DNA of 64,000 bases, taken from Ornithinibacillus sp. 4-3. Lineage in GTDB: Bacteria > Bacillota > Bacilli > Bacillales > Amphibacillaceae. Position numbers and translations under genes: made by a program. The stretch covers positions 2,576,001 to 2,640,000 of the forward strand of contig NZ_CP162599.1 in assembly GCF_040958695.1 (NCBI RefSeq). The letters are read 5' to 3'. Each line of letters opens with the position of its first letter. Position 1 is the stretch's first letter. The notes beneath the pieces are model-generated. The model worked only from the letters and a program-made list of their open reading frames with translations. It was not told the DNA's origin and did no database searches. This document shows positions 55,580 to 64,000 of this stretch, one piece after another.

Positions 55580-56257
55580 TCACTCTGTTTTTACAGATAA
55601 TTCTTTAACACTCTCAATTTCTATCCCATTTAATGCTTGACTGGCAAGTTGATCAGCTTCTTTATTCTCATTTCTAGAAACTAATTCAAATATAGGATCG
55701 ATTCCTAGCTCTTTAATTTTTCCTTCTATTCGGTCTAACCAACGAGCAAGCTCCTCTTCGTAGCATGGCCAACTCTCATTTAATTGATTAATAGCAACCA
55801 TCGAATCACCAATTATATGTACATCCAGATGATGTACTCCCATCACTTCTAATTCCTTCAACGCTAAATGTAACGCTGCATATTCCGCATCATTATTAGA
55901 AACTAACCCTTTAACCAAGGCGTTTTTACGAAGCCGATACTTTTTATTATTTTGCTCATAATAAATAACAATACCAAGACCAGATTCCATTGTTTTTCGA
56001 TGATAACCTCCATCAAAATAAATTTTAATATGATGGGGTTCTGTTTGCACATCTTCCATAAATCGTTTGAGTTCTTTTAAATTCCAAGAACGATCATGCT
56101 TGTCTACAAAAGAAAGATGCTTTAATCGACCTGTCTGCATCAAATCCTCTGCTATTACAATAGCTTGTTCTGCTTCAAGGAAATCAGAAGAAAATAATGC
56201 TTCTAATCCTCTTTTGGTTTTATATGTTGCATGAATAATTACTTGCAAGGAATCCAC
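55580..56257 (-). CDS. Ribonuclease H-like protein (YpeP type)
   Basis: The 225-residue protein has an N-terminal part of about 75 residues, then an RNase HI fold with the acids in KIYFDGGY, NNDAEYAALHLAL, VHIIGDSMVAI and ENKEADQLA. All four catalytic acids are kept, so it should cut RNA in RNA-DNA hybrids, although B. subtilis YpeP-like proteins have not shown clear RNase H activity as far as I recall. Ribosome site GGAGGTGGATTCC precedes the start. Confidence 0.82.
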   Translation of the reverse strand: MDSLQVIIHATYKTKRGLEALFSSDFLEAEQAIVIAEDLMQTGRLKHLSFVDKHDRSWNLKELKRFMEDVQTEPHHIKIYFDGGYHRKTMESGLGIVIYYEQNNKKYRLRKNALVKGLVSNNDAEYAALHLALKELEVMGVHHLDVHIIGDSMVAINQLNESWPCYEEELARWLDRIEGKIKELGIDPIFELVSRNENKEADQLASQALNGIEIESVKELSVKTE

Positions 56258-56315
56258 CTCCTGTATATGTTTGGGTTATTTGTGCCTGCAGATTCCTGTT
56301 GTTATTAGGTTGAGC

Positions 56316-57188
56316 TTATTTAATCGTTTCATGCACATCTCTGATTAATTGTGGTAACCAATCTTGTAATGCCGTGAAAGAAAAACCCATCCCTGCTGCT
56401 TTATCTGTGTTTAAATATCTAGTCATATACACACCATAAGGAGATTCCTTCTCCTCTTCTGTAGTAATAATTACTTCCTTGTTCAAAAGATCACCAATTT
56501 GATGCATTAAGGTTTCCATTGAAATGACACCTGTTGCACAAGCATTAATTGGCCCTTCATAATCAGAATCACCAATCCATGCAAGGAAATCACCTGCTTC
56601 TTTTTGATGAATAAAACGCATTTCTACAGATGGATCTACAAAATAAACAGATTCTCCATGATGAATCGCCTTGATATAGTGCAATAATCGTTCTGTGTAA
56701 TCATCCATCCCTAATACAATTGGGATACGTAATGCAACTACTGGAAATACTCCTTTTTGAAAATAATAGGCTTCTGCCTGACGCTTTCCTTCCCCATAAG
56801 AAACTTCGTCAGCTTTTACCATTTTTAATGCATAAGTATAAGGATCAAACGCTGTTTCATTCAGATCTGGACCTCGATCATATACTGCACCTGAAGATGT
56901 AAAAACATAACGTTTAATTTTTCCTTCTAAGGCTTGAGACATTATTTCTGCATCTATAGAAGTATAACAAAGCTGATCAAAGGCAATATCCCAGCTTTTT
57001 CCTGCTAATGCTTCTTTTAATGCTTCTCCATCAAAGCGATCTACTTTTATTCTTTTCACACGATCACCAAATGGATCTGGACTACTTTGTCTAGTCGCAA
57101 CAGTAACTTCTACCCCTTTACTTAATAAAGCTTCCACTAAATTCCTTCCGAAAAAACGAGTTCCTCCAAATACTAATGCCGTTTTCAT
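56316..57188 (-). CDS. NAD-dependent epimerase/dehydratase-like SDR protein
   Basis: The 290-residue protein has an N-terminal Rossmann motif (VFGGTRFFGRNLVEALL) and the extended-SDR layout. The usual YxxxK is not obvious. A YGEGKRQAEAYYF segment stands at about residue 135 and may hold it. It resembles proteins annotated as NAD-dependent epimerases. The substrate is unknown. It lies in the same direction as the RNase H-like gene, 58 bases upstream of it. Confidence 0.75.
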   Translation of the reverse strand: MKTALVFGGTRFFGRNLVEALLSKGVEVTVATRQSSPDPFGDRVKRIKVDRFDGEALKEALAGKSWDIAFDQLCYTSIDAEIMSQALEGKIKRYVFTSSGAVYDRGPDLNETAFDPYTYALKMVKADEVSYGEGKRQAEAYYFQKGVFPVVALRIPIVLGMDDYTERLLHYIKAIHHGESVYFVDPSVEMRFIHQKEAGDFLAWIGDSDYEGPINACATGVISMETLMHQIGDLLNKEVIITTEEEKESPYGVYMTRYLNTDKAAGMGFSFTALQDWLPQLIRDVHETIK

Positions 57189-57263
57189 CTCATATCTCCT
57201 CTACCTCTTAAATGATTTCACTATATTTATATTAACAAAAATTTCCGACATTTTAAATTAAAT

Positions 57264-57306
57264 AATAGAAGCTTCGCAAAAAGTTGTTATCTGCAAAGCT
57301 TCTATT
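57264..57306 (-). terminator. Terminator of the MMPL transporter gene
   Basis: TAGAAGCTT(T)GCA / TGC(A)AAGCTTCTA imperfect stem directly at the stop codon. Confidence 0.65.
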
Positions 57307-57307
57307 T

Positions 57308-59446
57308 TTAATCTATTTGTTTCGGAAGACCTGCTTGATATCTGCCTTTTCTAAATGGCATCCACCAATTCCATTTACCAAATAATTTCATTAAGCTTGG
57401 CACAAGCATAAGACGAATAATTGTTGCATCAATTGCTATTGCAATCGCTATCCCAACTCCAATTTGTTTTACTGGCATTACATCTGTAAAAGCAAATGCC
57501 CCTGTTAACACAATCATAATTAAAGCAGCTGATGTAATAATCTTACTGGTTATCGCCAAACCTTCGACCGTAGCATGATCATTATTTAATGTTTTTGCAT
57601 ATTCCTCTTGTATTCGAGAAATTAAAAATACCTCATAATCCATACTTAAACCAAAGACAAGGCTAAATACAATCACAGGAATAATCAATGCAATCGTACC
57701 TGCCTCCATTCCAAAATGGCCATACTGGAATATATACACTAAAATCCCAAACGTTGCTCCTAATCCAATAATATTCATCATAATTGCTTTTAACGGTATT
57801 AGAACAGAACGAAATGCAATCATTAGTACAATAAATGTTGTAATAATAATCGAAGAAAGAACAATCCATATTTTATCAAAAATCTCATCAAAAATTTCTT
57901 GATTGAATCGAGCTACTCCTCCAGCCAGTATTTCCTTATCGATTGGATTATCTTTTATCTCTCTGACCCAGTCTTGTGCTTCATCTGATTGTCCAGGCAC
58001 CCGCAAGGTTACTGGAATAAATAAATGATCGTCTTGCACAAATGTTTCCCAAATCGGTAGGAGCTGTTCCTGCATTGGCGATTCCCAAGTTTGTTCCCAT
58101 GCCTCCACAGAATCTATTTCACTAACAGAATAAATGGTTCCTACTTCCCCAACCAATTCATCCTCTTGCAAATACGATTCCCATTCTAAAATCTCTTCAT
58201 AGCCTTCTTTGTTATCCCAGCCCCCATCACGATCAGCAATCAGATAAACCATTGTTTCTTCATCTAAACCAAACTCCTCATCCACCGCTTCAAAAGCCTG
58301 TCGAGAATCATAGCTTGCTGGTAGAGAATCCATTTGCGGAATGGAGACATCCATATTTTTTATTGGAATAATTGCAATTCCTAATAAAACGAGTGCAGAA
58401 ATCGTAATGATTACCGGACGTTTAATTACTCCATTAGCAAAAGTGCGCCAACGACTTGCTCCATTTTTCTTCAACTTAAGCACTTGCCATTTGTCAATTT
58501 TATCGCCTAGCAATAATAGAACAGCTGGTAGTAAAGTTAATGAATTCAATACCGCCATAGAAACAACAACCATTCCACCTATAGCAATACTTTGAAAGAT
58601 ATCTACTTGAATAAAAAGCAATGCTCCTAAACCAATAAATACACAAAAAGCAGAAAATAAAATAGAACGCCCAGCTGTTTGAATCGTCGTTGCAACTGCT
58701 GATTCAATGGAATGATTTTTCTTTTCTTCTCGATAGCGACTGATAAATAATAATGCGAAATCAATGCTTAATGCGAGCACTAACATTGGAATAATATTCA
58801 ATACAAAAATAGATAAATTAACTTCTGCACCAATCCATGTCATAATCCCAAATGTAGAAACAACTGCTGATACACCAATAATGATTGGAACTAATGATGC
58901 AACAATTGTTCCGAATGCTACTAATAAAACAATGATCGCAATCGGTAAACCAATCGCTTCTGCAACAATTAAATCACGTTGACTGGCTGTATTAATATCT
59001 TGAGTAATTGCAGAGGAACCTGTTAAAGTTATTCCATTTTCATCTGCTATTGCTTCACGAATTTCTGTTACAATTGCTGACATATCTGCATCTTGATCAT
59101 CAAAATGTAATAAAGCATAGGATAAATGTTCTTTATATAAATCAGAATTTTCTAAGGGAGATTCAATGCTTGAAGTCAAATCTAAGTCATCTACTTCCTT
59201 TAATACATCTTCAATTAACCCATCTTCAACATCTTCAAAAACAAGAAACATAGATTCAACTGGCATCGAAAATTGTTCTGAAGTCATTTCCGTTACTTCC
59301 GCATACTCTCCATCCATTTCAAAGCCATCCCCTTGAAGCATGGAAGGCAAACGAATTGCTAATATGCCCATCAGTATTATAAAAACAAGCCAAACTAAAA
59401 TAATCCATTTATAACGATTAATCACTATTTGTGTGAATTTTGACAT
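57308..59446 (-). CDS. MMPL/RND-family transporter (YdfJ-like)
   Basis: The 712-residue protein has two repeats, each with one helix, a large external domain and five further helices (first set ~12-35 and 155-330, second ~365-385 and 545-690). The sterol-sensing-like segments contain the polar motifs SIDFALLFISRYREEK and GLSMDYEVFLISRIQEEY, which carry the proton-relay aspartates (Asp in SIDFAL and SMDYEV). MMPL proteins export lipids or drugs by proton motive force. No regulator is adjacent, in contrast to many ydfJ loci. Start after AAGGAAGGAAC. Confidence 0.9.
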   Translation of the reverse strand: MSKFTQIVINRYKWIILVWLVFIILMGILAIRLPSMLQGDGFEMDGEYAEVTEMTSEQFSMPVESMFLVFEDVEDGLIEDVLKEVDDLDLTSSIESPLENSDLYKEHLSYALLHFDDQDADMSAIVTEIREAIADENGITLTGSSAITQDINTASQRDLIVAEAIGLPIAIIVLLVAFGTIVASLVPIIIGVSAVVSTFGIMTWIGAEVNLSIFVLNIIPMLVLALSIDFALLFISRYREEKKNHSIESAVATTIQTAGRSILFSAFCVFIGLGALLFIQVDIFQSIAIGGMVVVSMAVLNSLTLLPAVLLLLGDKIDKWQVLKLKKNGASRWRTFANGVIKRPVIITISALVLLGIAIIPIKNMDVSIPQMDSLPASYDSRQAFEAVDEEFGLDEETMVYLIADRDGGWDNKEGYEEILEWESYLQEDELVGEVGTIYSVSEIDSVEAWEQTWESPMQEQLLPIWETFVQDDHLFIPVTLRVPGQSDEAQDWVREIKDNPIDKEILAGGVARFNQEIFDEIFDKIWIVLSSIIITTFIVLMIAFRSVLIPLKAIMMNIIGLGATFGILVYIFQYGHFGMEAGTIALIIPVIVFSLVFGLSMDYEVFLISRIQEEYAKTLNNDHATVEGLAITSKIITSAALIMIVLTGAFAFTDVMPVKQIGVGIAIAIAIDATIIRLMLVPSLMKLFGKWNWWMPFRKGRYQAGLPKQID

Positions 59447-59550
59447 CTCATAGTTCCTTCCTTTTCATTTAATATCTTTAGTTTAGCGCTTTTTGGGAAT
59501 AACAGGTACTGATTTTTATGTAAATTTAAGCACATTCTGAAATTTATGAC

Positions 59551-59866
59551 CGAAAAGCGCAAGTCGCGCCCTTACAGGCTAAGAACGCGACGTCACGAGC
59601 ACAACGTCCTGCACTAGCACATCCTATGCGTCGTAAAAACGTAGAGATTGGAGTGGCACAACCGAGATAAAGGAAACATACCCATTTAGGGGTATCCAAC
59701 GTTAGGCTTTAGCCTGGTTTTAGTCGGGCTTCCTTATAAAACAGAACCGATGTTGACTTATTGTAGGGCGTGATGCGAAATCTCTTAGTTTTTGGCGCTC
59801 GGAGCTAGACAGCGCTACCCCTGAATAAGAAACAACCTGGAGAAAAATTTATACTTTCCTATGCAT
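59551..59866. repeat. Dispersed intergenic repeat, copy C (long form)
   Basis: Nearly the same over its length as copy A at 25527-25836, with scattered differences (GAGATTGGAGTGGCACAACC, ACCCATTTAGGGG). It lies in the same orientation and again between a minus-strand gene start (MMPL) and the terminator of the gene upstream (S9 peptidase). Confidence 0.9.
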
Positions 59867-59873
59867 ATAAAAA

Positions 59874-59904
59874 GCCTCATCTACTATTCTCATACAGATG
59901 AGGC
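59874..59904 (-). terminator. Terminator of the S9 peptidase gene
   Basis: GCCTCATCT / AGATGAGGC stem followed on the minus strand by TTTTTAT. Confidence 0.85.
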
Positions 59905-59936
59905 GATATAACTTTAAATTACTAACATTCTATGAT

Positions 59937-61727
59937 TTATTTAGTCAAATGATGAATCATAAACTTAACAAGCTCACTATATTCACGTACTTTATTTTCT
60001 ACCTTATGTGTAACATGTCCTTCATTTGGGAAGACAATATATTCTACTTCTTTTCCTAATTCTTTTAGTTTGTTTACCATTTGCTCTGATTCATTAATTG
60101 GCACTCTAGAATCATTTTGTCCATGGAAAACAAGTAATGGTGTTTGTACATTTTCTGCCAGGTTCAATGGAGCGATTTCATCAAAATACGTAGTATCTTC
60201 CTCTAATGTTCCATATTCACTTGAACGTAGCTTTCTACGCCATGGTCCTGTTTTTTCTAAAAACGTACGCAAATTAGACATTCCTACTAAATCCACAGCC
60301 ACTTTCCATAGCTCTGGGAAATGAGTAATAGAAGAAAGCGTCATATAGCCTCCATAGCTAATTCCATAAATACCAATACGTTTTGGATCTACCTGATGAG
60401 CTTCAGCTAAATGTTTATTTAATGCAGCTAAATCACGAACAGCGTCCATTCGTTTACGACGATCATCTAATTTAATATATGTTCGACCATAACCATTACT
60501 TCCTCGAATGTTTGGAGTAACTACAGCAAATCCTTGGGATACTAAATATTGAATACCACCATAATATTCTCCCTTTGTTTGATTTTCTGGTCCACCATGC
60601 ACATAAATAACAGCAGGTTTATTGGAGCCTTCTACCTTCCCATAATATAAATAAGGAATTCCTCTACCATCAAACGATGTGAAAATACGTGTTTCCGGAT
60701 CTACCCATAAATGTTCAATCTCTGGATTTTCGCTAAAGAAAGTAATTCGCTTTAATTGTTCACTATTTAAATTGTACTTCCAAATATCTCCTGGACACTT
60801 TGGAGATTTCATCGCAAACACAAATTCATCATCTGAAACCCAAGCAAGTGAACTCACTACACCGCGAAGTAATCCTGGAATTTCTTTCACCTCGCTTGAG
60901 ACTGTATCACATAAAATTAATCGAGAAAATCCTGCTTCATTTAAAGTGTATAAAAATTTTTCACCATTCGGTGAGAGTTTCAATTCTTCCATATCCCATT
61001 TTACATCATGAGTAACCTTGATTAGTTCATTTGGTTTATCCATGCTAAAATACGCAACATACATTGTCTCTGCATCTATATCTGTTAACACAAAGCCTTC
61101 CTCATGGCCTGGTTTTAATGCTAATGATTTATAACGAGCATCTTTATTTTCCACACCTATACGAACTAAATCACCTGAAGCAATGTTTAATTTATAAATT
61201 TCACTATCAATATTGGTTGTTGGAAATTCTAATAAGATATGTTCACCATCAGATAACCAAGATAATGGTGTACAATTGCCATCATTTTCAAAAACCGTAT
61301 TTATTTCACCTGTTGCTAAATCCATAATAAAAACATCAAAAAAACCTGGATGTCGACGATTGCTTGAAAAGCTAATTTTCTGCCCATCTGGTGACCAGCC
61401 ACCAAACTCATGGAAATATTTGGGTTCAACAACTAGCGGAGTTATTTTATTTCCATTTTCTTCTATTAAATACAGCTGATTTTTTTCATTACCATCTGTA
61501 TCGACCTCTGCTATTGTACAATCACCGTTAGGAGAATGATAATAATTTCTTACAACATCATGTAGCTCTCCATAACGAACTGCTTCTCCTTCTTCATTTA
61601 ATCTCCAAATTTGCGACATTCCTGTTTCATTAGATAAAAATGTAATCGTATTACTCTTTGGCATAACTTTCGTCTGATAAGCTGATTTTACCGATAAAAA
61701 AGCTTCAAGCTGTTGTTCGTTTACCAT
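59937..61727 (-). CDS. S9-family prolyl oligopeptidase / acylaminoacyl-peptidase
   Basis: The 596-residue enzyme has an N-terminal beta-propeller (residues ~1-340, with WD-like text such as GGWSPDGQKISFSSNRR) and a C-terminal alpha/beta hydrolase domain. It has HGGPENQTKGEY (oxyanion), the nucleophile GISYGGYMT, the acid in HGQNDSRVP and the histidine in NEGHVTHK. It has no signal peptide, so it acts on short peptides in the cytosol, in line with the peptide uptake genes of this window. Confidence 0.92.
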   Translation of the reverse strand: MVNEQQLEAFLSVKSAYQTKVMPKSNTITFLSNETGMSQIWRLNEEGEAVRYGELHDVVRNYYHSPNGDCTIAEVDTDGNEKNQLYLIEENGNKITPLVVEPKYFHEFGGWSPDGQKISFSSNRRHPGFFDVFIMDLATGEINTVFENDGNCTPLSWLSDGEHILLEFPTTNIDSEIYKLNIASGDLVRIGVENKDARYKSLALKPGHEEGFVLTDIDAETMYVAYFSMDKPNELIKVTHDVKWDMEELKLSPNGEKFLYTLNEAGFSRLILCDTVSSEVKEIPGLLRGVVSSLAWVSDDEFVFAMKSPKCPGDIWKYNLNSEQLKRITFFSENPEIEHLWVDPETRIFTSFDGRGIPYLYYGKVEGSNKPAVIYVHGGPENQTKGEYYGGIQYLVSQGFAVVTPNIRGSNGYGRTYIKLDDRRKRMDAVRDLAALNKHLAEAHQVDPKRIGIYGISYGGYMTLSSITHFPELWKVAVDLVGMSNLRTFLEKTGPWRRKLRSSEYGTLEEDTTYFDEIAPLNLAENVQTPLLVFHGQNDSRVPINESEQMVNKLKELGKEVEYIVFPNEGHVTHKVENKVREYSELVKFMIHHLTK

Positions 61728-61892
61728 TTTATTACCTCACACTTCTTTCCATATTTAAAATTTACTTACTAAATACGCACCCAATATACAGAAATAATTA
61801 TAACAATCTTCCACTAAAATAAACAGAATATTTCACCAGAGGTAGAAAAATAAAGAAAGATATTTAAAAGAAATAATGATTGATAAAGCAAA

Positions 61893-61920
61893 CAGTAATT
61901 GAGCAAATGCCCAATTACTG
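61893..61920 (-). terminator. Terminator of the small membrane protein gene
   Basis: CAGTAATTG / CAATTACTG perfect stem with a ten-base loop, directly after the stop at 61923. Confidence 0.75.
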
Positions 61921-61922
61921 TT

Positions 61923-62231
61923 TTATTCATTTTTACTATTTTCTTCACGCTGTTTAGCACGTCTACGAACATGACGACGCTCTCCAAAGTAATTTACGAT
62001 TACCACAATCGCAAAATATAGGATGAAAAAAGGACCTGTTAAATACAATCCAGCTGCAAGTACAAGTACTAATAAGATAGAACTGATGACTAATAATAAT
62101 CTCCCACGTTTTAATACTGCTGCTTGCTGTTCTTCTTCCCACAGATTTTTTTCACGAATTAAAGTCATTGCTCCATACCAAATCATACTAAATAAGTACG
62201 TGAAAAATAAAAAAGCAAATAATAATAACAA
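61923..62231 (-). CDS. Small membrane protein of unknown function (102 aa)
   Basis: The 102-residue protein has membrane segments at ~1-20, 45-63 and 64-83, a charged stretch between the first two (EKNLWEEEQQAAVLKRGR) and a basic end (ERRHVRRRAKQREENSKNE). I do not recognise the family. It begins 29 bases after the CHY zinc-finger gene on the same strand, with a GGGGGGATATAA site, and probably shares its transcript. Confidence 0.65.
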   Translation of the reverse strand: MLLLFAFLFFTYLFSMIWYGAMTLIREKNLWEEEQQAAVLKRGRLLLVISSILLVLVLAAGLYLTGPFFILYFAIVVIVNYFGERRHVRRRAKQREENSKNE

Positions 62232-62260
62232 TTATATCCCCCCAATTAATCTGAAAAATA

Positions 62261-62593
62261 CTAGCTTGTTTCAAAATAAAGATGATAATGTCGTTCGCAT
62301 TTAGGATTAAATGAAGCATAACAAGCTGGACATGAGCTATCAGCCTGTAAATAAGCTGTAATTGTTAACTCTTCACCACAAGCCCCGCATAAAATTGCTT
62401 TTTCTTGAAACTTTGATTTTGGCCAAACTTCCGGCTCTCCGCAACCCGCTTGTTCATGGCACTCATAGCAAGGAAAATATTCCTGACAGCAGAAAAACTT
62501 AATAGCGATACGATCCTCATCTAAATGATAATGTTCACATCTCGTTTCCTGATCAATTACTAATCCTTTAACGATTGGTTTATAATTACCCAT
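62261..62593 (-). CDS. CHY zinc-finger protein
   Basis: The 110-residue protein has the CHY zinc-finger pattern: CEHYHLDEDRIAIKFFCCQEYFPCYECHEQAGCG, then the second cluster CGACGEEL and SSCPACYASFNPKCERHYHLYF. All zinc-binding cysteines and histidines seem present. Bacterial CHY proteins are small, cytosolic and of unknown role. Eukaryotic relatives bind ubiquitin ligases. A GGAGAGATAA site precedes the start. Confidence 0.88.
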   Translation of the reverse strand: MGNYKPIVKGLVIDQETRCEHYHLDEDRIAIKFFCCQEYFPCYECHEQAGCGEPEVWPKSKFQEKAILCGACGEELTITAYLQADSSCPACYASFNPKCERHYHLYFETS

Positions 62594-62759
62594 TATTTAT
62601 CTCTCCTAAATGGAAATTCCACTTTATGCATACATCTCATTATACGTGATATCATCTTTCTACCAAAATATTATTAGATTTTCTTTTAAAAAAGGAGTAA
62701 AGTTGTTATCAGAATATTATATTTTATCGAAATTAAATTTCATTATTATGGAGGTTATC

Positions 62760-63566
62760 ATGGAGAAACTTGCGGAAAAAATTTCAGAAATAACTAAACA
62801 AGCTGGTGGAGAATGGGGAATACAACTAGAAGATTTAACAACAAATAAAGTATTTTCGCAGCAAGAAACAAAAATGTTCTATGCTGCTAGTGTGATTAAA
62901 GTACCCATTATGATTGCAGTTTTTGCTGCAGCAGAGGAAAAGAAATTTAATTTAAGCGACACTATCACCCTAAGAAAAGAAGATATAACTGGCGGATCTG
63001 GAGTATTACAAAAAATGACTCCTGGTACAGCTTTGACCATTTACGATATTATCATGTTAATGATTATTCAAAGTGATAATACAGCTACAAATATGCTTAT
63101 TGATCTTGTTGGAAAAGAATATATCCAACAACAAATGAAGAAAATTGGATTAGAGAACAGCACCTATCATCATAAACTAATGATTCAGCCATTAGAGAAA
63201 GATGGAAGCAATGAAATCAATGCACTAGAAATGGCAGAAATGATGAAAAAATTAGCAACAGGAAAAATCATTTCTGTTTGGGCTTCTCAGCAAATGATTG
63301 ATATTATGAAAAGCCAGCAACTTCAAAATAATATCCCTGGAAAATTACCAGACCCTTCTTCAGAAATATTAGGCGGAGCTAAACGATGGGAAGCTGCACA
63401 TAAAACTGGATCTATCTCTAAAGTTAGACATGATGTAGGTATCCTTTATGTCGGAGAGCAAAAAATGATTTTTTCAGTCTTATCCTCAGGTGTCGATGAC
63501 TATGAAGCTGGACAAACCTTACAAGATATTGGATTGGAAATTTATAAATATTTACTTGCGGAATAA
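62760..63566 (+). CDS. Class A beta-lactamase-fold serine hydrolase without signal peptide (copy 2)
   Basis: The 268-residue protein has the same three motifs as copy 1 at 30554-31366: SVIK (YAASVIKVPIM), SDN (IIQSDNTATN) and KTG (AHKTGSIS). It has no signal peptide. I start it at ATG 62760 after GGAGGTTATC. The longer frame from 62610 adds 50 residues with no ribosome site. It is a clear paralogue of copy 1 and probably a cytosolic peptidase or esterase rather than a resistance enzyme. Confidence 0.87.
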   Translation: MEKLAEKISEITKQAGGEWGIQLEDLTTNKVFSQQETKMFYAASVIKVPIMIAVFAAAEEKKFNLSDTITLRKEDITGGSGVLQKMTPGTALTIYDIIMLMIIQSDNTATNMLIDLVGKEYIQQQMKKIGLENSTYHHKLMIQPLEKDGSNEINALEMAEMMKKLATGKIISVWASQQMIDIMKSQQLQNNIPGKLPDPSSEILGGAKRWEAAHKTGSISKVRHDVGILYVGEQKMIFSVLSSGVDDYEAGQTLQDIGLEIYKYLLAE

Positions 63567-63575
63567 TAATTAGAA

Positions 63576-63615
63576 AATAATCTCTTCATCTTATTACAGA
63601 CGAAGAGATTATTTT
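63576..63615. terminator. Bidirectional terminator between serine hydrolase and pepF
   Basis: AATAATCTCTTC / GAAGAGATTATT stem followed by TTTT on the plus strand. Confidence 0.82.
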
Positions 63616-63683
63616 TGTTTATCTAAAAACTGGGGATATTAATGTTTCTAACAGCATTTTTTATCAGCTTGTACTTAATTTTA

Positions 63684-64000
63684 TTACTTTATATCTCCAA
63701 GTTCTCTGGAAAGCTCAAAAACTTCTTCAATCAATGAACCTATATAATTAATCGTCTCTAGCAATGTTTCATCTTTTCTAACATCTACTCCAGCAGTTAA
63801 TGCTAATTCATAGGGTGATTTTGTTCCACCTGCTTTTAATACATCTAACCATCTATCTACGGCAACTTGTCCATCTTCTAAAATTTTTCTAGATACTGAA
63901 GTAGCGATTGTTAATCCTGTACTGTAGGTGTATGGATACAGACCTAAATAGTAATGAGGCTGCCTCATCCAGGTTAGTTCTGCCCCCTCGTTTATTTCTA
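63684..64000 (-). CDS. pepF: Oligoendopeptidase F, C-terminal part (cut by window edge)
   Basis: The last 105 residues or so of an M3-family oligoendopeptidase are visible. They contain LTWMRQPHYYLGLYPYTYSTGL (from the frame that enters at 64000) and end with GSLIEEVFELSRELGDIK. The HExxH zinc site lies beyond the window. The enzyme cleaves peptides of about 7-17 residues in the cytosol and again fits peptide use. Confidence 0.9.
   Translation of the reverse strand, partial: EINEGAELTWMRQPHYYLGLYPYTYSTGLTIATSVSRKILEDGQVAVDRWLDVLKAGGTKSPYELALTAGVDVRKDETLLETINYIGSLIEEVFELSRELGDIK

Noticed and set aside
62610..62759. 50-residue N-terminal extension of serine hydrolase copy 2
   Set aside because: The ideal GGAGG site lies directly before ATG 62760, and copy 1 has no such extension.

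Overview
The window comes from a low-GC, Gram-positive, endospore-former-type bacterium of the Bacillaceae. The content and gene order look most like Oceanobacillus, Virgibacillus and relatives, but the genus is an inference. The evidence is strong AGGAGG-type ribosome binding sites, the secG-est-rnr-smpB-ssrA block, a pgk-tpiA-gpmI-eno block, a YIEGIA-type operon and many CcpA-type cre sites. Most genes lie on the minus strand. There are no rRNA or tRNA genes and no CRISPR array.

Layout. 1-2.6 kb: the start of a DUF1646 membrane protein, then a Na+/phosphate cotransporter with a likely PhoP-controlled promoter. 2.9-4.1 kb: a compact CI/Cro-like switch, made of a self-cleaving S24 repressor diverging from two small genes, with repeated GTTTAC-N5-GTAAAC operators. 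4.3-5.7 kb: a three-gene YIEGIA operon. 6.1-8.6 kb: a MerR-controlled ABC-2 exporter. 8.6-11.9 kb: an eroded accessory zone with a broken surface protein, an Asp-box protein and a membrane partner. 11.9-14.3 kb: a nucleoside-gate transporter and an amidohydrolase. 14.7-16.7 kb: an orphan oppF/oppD pair. 17.3-21.1 kb: a YxeA protein, a frameshifted lipoprotein and a two-component system. 21.3-26.1 kb: tmRNA, smpB, rnr, est and secG. 26.3-31.4 kb: RidA, a lipase-like hydrolase, and an operon of serine hydrolase, peptide-binding protein and aminotransferase. 31.8-37.1 kb: lower glycolysis without gapA, and a glutaredoxin-like gene.

37.3-53 kb is a peptide-utilisation island. It holds the oppBCDF transporter, an AbgA-like M20 hydrolase, three tandem paralogous peptide-binding lipoproteins, and an M42 aminopeptidase with a membrane partner. 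cre-like sites precede each binding-protein gene and oppB, so the island is probably repressed by CcpA when good carbon is available. An IS4-family element with intact ends and a perfect 9-bp target duplication sits between the binding-protein genes and the hydrolase. 53-64 kb: a DUF2512 protein, a second MerR-type operon (with a DUF2268 protease), an RNase H-like protein, an epimerase, an MMPL transporter, an S9 peptidase, a CHY zinc-finger protein, a second serine hydrolase and the 3' end of pepF.

Three copies of a dispersed intergenic repeat (about 200-315 bp, all in one orientation) and one MITE-like relative occur in the window. The best candidate for an undescribed small system is the S24 switch at 2.9-4.1 kb. 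The peptide island with its cre sites, and the repeats, come next.
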